The notes beneath the pieces are model-generated. The model worked only from the letters and a program-made list of their open reading frames with translations. It had not been told where the DNA came from and ran no database searches. Positions 15,943-18,887 of a stretch of DNA of 18,887 bases are shown here, one piece after another. This DNA comes from a bacterium. Lineage in GTDB: Bacteria; Armatimonadota; Zipacnadia; Zipacnadales; Zipacnadaceae. The DNA lies in contig JAUWJN010000009.1 in the NCBI GenBank assembly GCA_030607655.1, positions 1 to 18,887 of the forward strand, in the 5' to 3' direction. Position 1 is the first letter of the stretch, and the number at the start of each line of letters is the position of its first letter. A program made the position numbers and the translations under genes.

Positions 15943-15948
15943 TATAAT
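15920..15948 (+). promoter_or_regulatory. near-consensus sigma70 promoter for the CheY-like gene
   Basis: TTGACC (15920-15925, five of six) and TATAAT (15943-15948, perfect) are separated by exactly 17 bases. The -35 box and spacer lie inside the end of the truncated phosphodiesterase, and the -10 box starts on the base after its TAG. The predicted start near 15955 gives a leader of about 70 bases to the receiver gene at 16027. It is the best promoter match I found in the window. Confidence 0.8.
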
Positions 15949-16026
15949 GATAGCAGAGTAGCTGTTGGCGTAAGGCAATACCTTGAGAGGTACTAGTGAT
16001 TAACTCCGAAGGGAGAAGAAGCTGTT

Positions 16027-16419
16027 ATGAAGCAGCATATCCTGTTTGTAGATGACCAGGCGGGCTTTGTAAATGCTGCTGCGATCTTCCTGGCGAAGAA
16101 AGGCTACCGAGTTAGTAAAGCCTATGACGGCGTTGAGGCCCTTGAAAAGGTGGCGGAGGAGATTCCCGACCTGATTATCCTGGATGTTATGATGCCTCGC
16201 TTGGACGGTTGGTCCACCCTCGAGTCCCTGCAGAGTAGCCCGCAGACCGCTACCATCCCCGTGTTGATGCTGACGGCCCTCAAAGAAGAGGACGATATGA
16301 AGCACAGCTTCGCCACGGGTTGTACCTGGTTTTATGGCAAACCGATTAGCGACTTGGAGGACTTTGTGCTAGTTATCCGCAATATCCTGGAAAGTACTGC
16401 CGCCGACGAAGAGGCCTGA
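16027..16419 (+). CDS. stand-alone CheY-like response regulator receiver
   Basis: A 130-residue single receiver domain with no output domain. The acidic pair Asp 9/Asp 10 (FVDDQ), phospho-acceptor Asp 53 (IILDVMMP), Thr 83 (MLTA) and Lys 105 (YGKPI) are all present, so it should accept phosphate. Such proteins relay phosphate in phosphorelays or act by binding a partner. A GGGAGAAG site lies about nine bases before the ATG. It has its own strong promoter upstream and is followed by a MITE-like element. A hybrid histidine kinase end lies 1.9 kb downstream on the other strand and is a possible partner by location only. Confidence 0.92.
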   Translation: MKQHILFVDDQAGFVNAAAIFLAKKGYRVSKAYDGVEALEKVAEEIPDLIILDVMMPRLDGWSTLESLQSSPQTATIPVLMLTALKEEDDMKHSFATGCTWFYGKPISDLEDFVLVIRNILESTAADEEA

Positions 16420-16467
16420 CTCCCGGATAAACCACTTTGCTCCCCCGCATATCGGGCCGCCTTTGAT

Positions 16468-16590
16468 AGAGACTGTTGCCAAAGGCAACTGAGGGCCGCT
16501 GGCGAGAATAACCTGTGTAGGTTCGGCGGGACAAAGATAGACACCTATCGCGACAAGAATGTCGCTCCTACGGGTTTTGCAACAGTCTCT
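16468..16590. mobile_element. 123 bp MITE-like element with terminal inverted repeats
   Basis: The ends are AGAGACTGTTGC (16468-16479) and its exact reverse complement GCAACAGTCTCT (16579-16590); extending inward gives 15 of 16 matched bases. The element is flanked by GAT on both sides (16465-16467 and 16591-16593), a possible 3-base target duplication. Inside are two hairpins: GTTGCC/GGCAAC with an AAA loop (16475-16489), which overlaps the left end, and GCGACA/TGTCGC with an AGAA loop (16550-16565). There is also a longer-range GTAGG/CCTAC pairing (16517-16521 with 16567-16571). No open frame or transposase is present, so it would need a transposase in trans. It fills the gap between the receiver and the radical SAM gene. 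Confidence 0.65.
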
Positions 16591-16637
16591 GATAATGTGT
16601 GGTAGCATCGCAATATGATAGGGGGGACCATACGAGT

Positions 16638-18290
16638 ATGGCGCGAGGATTGCTGGTAAGCTATGCCGGCTATCCCTACACTCCCAGTAGCCTTACCCCC
16701 GATAATGGTTTGGCAAATCTGGCCGGAGCTCTGCTTCAAGCGGGCCATGAAGTCAAGATTATTGACTATGGCACCGTCTCCACCATGCGCCGGCTATTCC
16801 CGCCGCAGCTCGCCGAACAGGTTCGGTCCCTGGTGGGGCCGCTTCTGAGTACTTCTCAGCCGCCTACTGCCGAGGCCCTGGCTGAATTGCAGCAGTCCTC
16901 TGCTCTGCTCGAGGCCTACCAGCAAGAACAATTACAGAGTATTGGCACTGAACTGGTTGCTGAAGTGCGGCATCTGCGTCCTGACTTCGTCGGCTTCAAG
17001 GTATGGAATGGCGACGGGTTCACGGGCGCGGTAGCGTTAGCTGAGCGGCTGCGGGCCGAATTCCCCGGGCTGCATATTTACGCCGGCGGCCCACAAGCTT
17101 CGTGGTTTCGCGAGGTTGTCTATTGGCGTACCGAAGTCTTTGAAGCACTGGCCTACGGCGAAGGAGAACAGATTATTCTCGACCTGGCTGAACATGCCAC
17201 GGGGAAGCGAGAGTTGGGCAGTATCCCGGGCATTATCTACCAGCAGAACGGACGGATTGAACAAGTACCGCGCGCCGCGGGCTTGGATTTGAACGACTTA
17301 CCCACCCCAGTCTACGATGAAGAGATTTATCCGGCTATGACTGGGGACGAGAAAATCAAGATTATTGTCTTGGACGACAGCCGGGGCTGTCCGTATGCTT
17401 GCGGCTTTTGCACTCACCCGGTTGAAAGTGGGCACCGGCTGCGGACCGCGTCGCCTAGCCGACTGGTAGATCAGATGGCGCAAGTGAGGCAGAAGTACGG
17501 CATTCGGGTCTTTCGCTTCTCGGGGTCTTCTACCCCCGGTAACCTGATGAGACAGATTGCTGAGGAGATTCTGCGCCGGGACCTGGATGTGCAGTACACC
17601 TGTTTTGGACATTTTGCCAGCGCCGATCCCGACCACTTTGAGATTATGGCCCGTTCGGGCCTGTACGCCATATTCTTTGGCATTGAATCTGGTTGCCAGC
17701 GGATACTGGATAAAGCGGTGGGCAGAAAATTTGCCCTGGCAGAAGTGAAAAAAACAGTGGCGGCGGCTAAGCGGGCTGGTATCTTCACTGTCACTAGTAT
17801 GATTGTGCCGCTGCCTTTTGATACTGAGCAAACTATTCAGGAGAGCCTGGAATTCGTGCTGGCAGTTCAGCCGGATTCGGTGCCCGTCCAGTTCCCGGGG
17901 CTGTTGCCGGGCACCCCCTGGATGCAGGAGCCGGAAAAATTCGGATTCGAGGTGGATAGGGAAGAGATCCTGTCAACGGGTCTGGACTACAAGATAAAGT
18001 TGCTGTTCCCGCCAGCCTACTGGGAGCCGCTGCCATACAAGGTTAATGGGCTGACCTTCCCCGAGTTCACTGCCCTGACCGCTAAGTTTGCTGCCCAACT
18101 GGAGGCCAACGATATCTTGACGGGAGTGCCGGATGACAATGCCCTTATTGCTCAATGCGCCGGAATGTCGCCGCGCGAGTTCCGGGATCAGGCCCGACTG
18201 TGGTGCCTGACAGGCAATGCCGAGGCAATGGCACAGATGGTTAGTGAAGCTAATCAGCAGATAACCAGACCCTCTGTGGCGGGCGGTTAG
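16638..18290 (+). CDS. radical SAM protein with N-terminal cobalamin-binding-like domain
   Basis: A 550-residue protein. Residues about 1-210 have the B12-binding fold, with NGLANLAGALLQAGHEVKII (23-42) and DFVGFKVW plus the IYAGGPQAS loop (148-155). The DxHxxG motif that supplies a lower-axial His is not visible, as in many members that bind cobalamin base-off or not at all. The radical SAM core begins at DDSRGCPYACGFC, with Cys 251, 255 and 258 forming the [4Fe-4S]-SAM site. A helical C-terminal region follows. Such proteins perform methylations, rearrangements or lipid/tetrapyrrole chemistry; the product is not predictable here. The ATG at 16638 is chosen over an upstream GTG (16599) because a run of Gs (16621-16626) lies 11 bases before it and homology-like sequence starts there. 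Its TAG overlaps the stop of the convergent kinase gene. Confidence 0.85.
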   Translation: MARGLLVSYAGYPYTPSSLTPDNGLANLAGALLQAGHEVKIIDYGTVSTMRRLFPPQLAEQVRSLVGPLLSTSQPPTAEALAELQQSSALLEAYQQEQLQSIGTELVAEVRHLRPDFVGFKVWNGDGFTGAVALAERLRAEFPGLHIYAGGPQASWFREVVYWRTEVFEALAYGEGEQIILDLAEHATGKRELGSIPGIIYQQNGRIEQVPRAAGLDLNDLPTPVYDEEIYPAMTGDEKIKIIVLDDSRGCPYACGFCTHPVESGHRLRTASPSRLVDQMAQVRQKYGIRVFRFSGSSTPGNLMRQIAEEILRRDLDVQYTCFGHFASADPDHFEIMARSGLYAIFFGIESGCQRILDKAVGRKFALAEVKKTVAAAKRAGIFTVTSMIVPLPFDTEQTIQESLEFVLAVQPDSVPVQFPGLLPGTPWMQEPEKFGFEVDREEILSTGLDYKIKLLFPPAYWEPLPYKVNGLTFPEFTALTAKFAAQLEANDILTGVPDDNALIAQCAGMSPREFRDQARLWCLTGNAEAMAQMVSEANQQITRPSVAGG

Positions 18291-18886
18291 GCATCGGTCG
18301 GGGAACCTGCGGAAGTGGCCGCCTTCACTTCATCAAGTAAGTCCGCGAGAGTGAAAGGCTTTCTTATCACTGCGTCCAGGTGGGGAAAGACGTCTAAGTC
18401 AACCTCGTCGCTGACATATCCGCTGAGCAAGATCACGCGAGTTTCAGGAGCCATTTCTTTGACCCGGCGAGCCAGGTCAGTTCCCATAAGGTCCGGCATC
18501 CGCAAGTCGGTAACTACCACCCCCGGCGCCTGATTGTAGTTCATAAGGTAGTCCTCAAAGTGGCTGAGGCCAGCAGGCCCGCTGTTGACAGCATCTACCT
18601 GAAATCCGGAGCCCGTGAGGAGAGCCGCAGTCAGAGCCAATTGCTCCTCATCATCTTCTACGACCAGAATGTCAGGAACAGTACTCGCCGCAGATGAGGC
18701 CGAGGTGCGCTTGTGGTCAATGGGAAGACTTATCTTGACTGTGGTGCCCTGGCCGGGCTGGCTGGCAAAGGCTATGGTGCCGCCATGGCGGTCAATTACT
18801 TTGCGGGAGACGCTCAGCCCTACCCCCCCACCCTCTGCTCCCTTGGTGGTGAAGAACGGCTCGGTGATTCGCTCCAGTACCTCTGG
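18287..18886 (-). CDS. hybrid histidine kinase, C-terminal part (HATPase end plus receiver)
   Basis: The frame is open to the window edge, so the N-terminus lies outside; 199 residues are visible. The first part is the end of the kinase ATPase domain, with ITEPFFTTKG (F box) and GGGVGLSVSRKVIDRHGG (G2 box and following helix), then the TTVKISLP strand. After a short Ser/Ala-rich linker comes a receiver with VVEDDEE (acidic pair), VVVTDLRMP (phospho-acceptor Asp), LLSGY and IRKPF (Lys). A downstream ATG within the receiver could suggest a separate response regulator, but the continuous frame through the ATPase shows a fusion. Input domains and signal are unknown. Its TAA overlaps the radical SAM stop. 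Confidence 0.9.
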   Translation of the reverse strand, partial: PEVLERITEPFFTTKGAEGGGVGLSVSRKVIDRHGGTIAFASQPGQGTTVKISLPIDHKRTSASSAASTVPDILVVEDDEEQLALTAALLTGSGFQVDAVNSGPAGLSHFEDYLMNYNQAPGVVVTDLRMPDLMGTDLARRVKEMAPETRVILLSGYVSDEVDLDVFPHLDAVIRKPFTLADLLDEVKAATSAGSPTDA

Positions 18887-18887
18887 G

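Noticed and set aside
16550..16578. GCGACA/TGTCGC hairpin followed by TTTT as a terminator for the receiver gene
   Set aside because: Nine bases separate the stem from a run of only four Ts; it fits better as an internal palindrome of the MITE-like element.

Overview
This is an 18.9 kb stretch of a moderately GC-rich bacterial chromosome (high fifties per cent GC by eye). It has dense gene packing, clear Shine-Dalgarno sites and sigma70-type promoters. No rRNA, tRNA, CRISPR array, phage gene or transposase gene is visible. The mix of sugar-phosphate enzymes, xylose-isomerase-like TIM barrels, a Gfo/Idh/MocA oxidoreductase, a large secreted protein of unknown family, a GspF/PilC platform protein and a hybrid histidine kinase suggests a free-living, carbohydrate-using uncultured bacterium. 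Armatimonadota or a similar phylum is my guess, but no marker gene here proves it.

Region 1 (1-5309, + strand) is a sugar-phosphate module. It holds the 3' end of one PfkB kinase, a complete fructokinase-like PfkB kinase, a class I (FbaB/DhnA-type) aldolase, a long divergent class II aldolase and an unusually long transaldolase. It ends at a textbook rho-independent terminator. A good sigma70 promoter overlapped by a 10+10 bp AT-rich palindrome sits between the kinase and the first aldolase, so the aldolase/transaldolase part can probably be transcribed and controlled separately.

Region 2 (5420-10051, + strand) begins with a 620-residue GT-B-like glycosyltransferase with an unrecognised N-terminal half. 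It is followed by a tight three-gene set: two sugar phosphate isomerase/epimerase-like (PF01261-type) proteins and a Gfo/Idh/MocA dehydrogenase. This gene combination is typical of polyol, inositol or keto-sugar conversion.

Region 3 (10076-13416, - strand) is a two-gene operon. An orphan GspF/PilC protein is translationally coupled (TAATG) to a 714-residue secreted protein with an N-terminal carbohydrate-binding-like domain. A hairpin in the gspF leader overlaps its Shine-Dalgarno sequence.

Region 4 (13528-15942, + strand) holds a GT39/ArnT-like membrane glycosyltransferase, then a YfcE/MJ0936-type phosphodiesterase lacking its C-terminal half. A near-consensus sigma70 promoter begins inside that truncated gene, and its -10 box directly follows the stop codon.

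Region 5 (15920-18887) has a stand-alone CheY-like receiver, a 123 bp MITE-like element with near-perfect terminal inverted repeats, a cobalamin-fold radical SAM protein, and the C-terminal end of a hybrid histidine kinase on the opposite strand. The stop codons of the last two overlap. The most unusual features are the double-aldolase/transaldolase module with its promoter-palindrome, the orphan GspF plus secreted protein pair, the truncation with an embedded promoter, and the MITE-like element.
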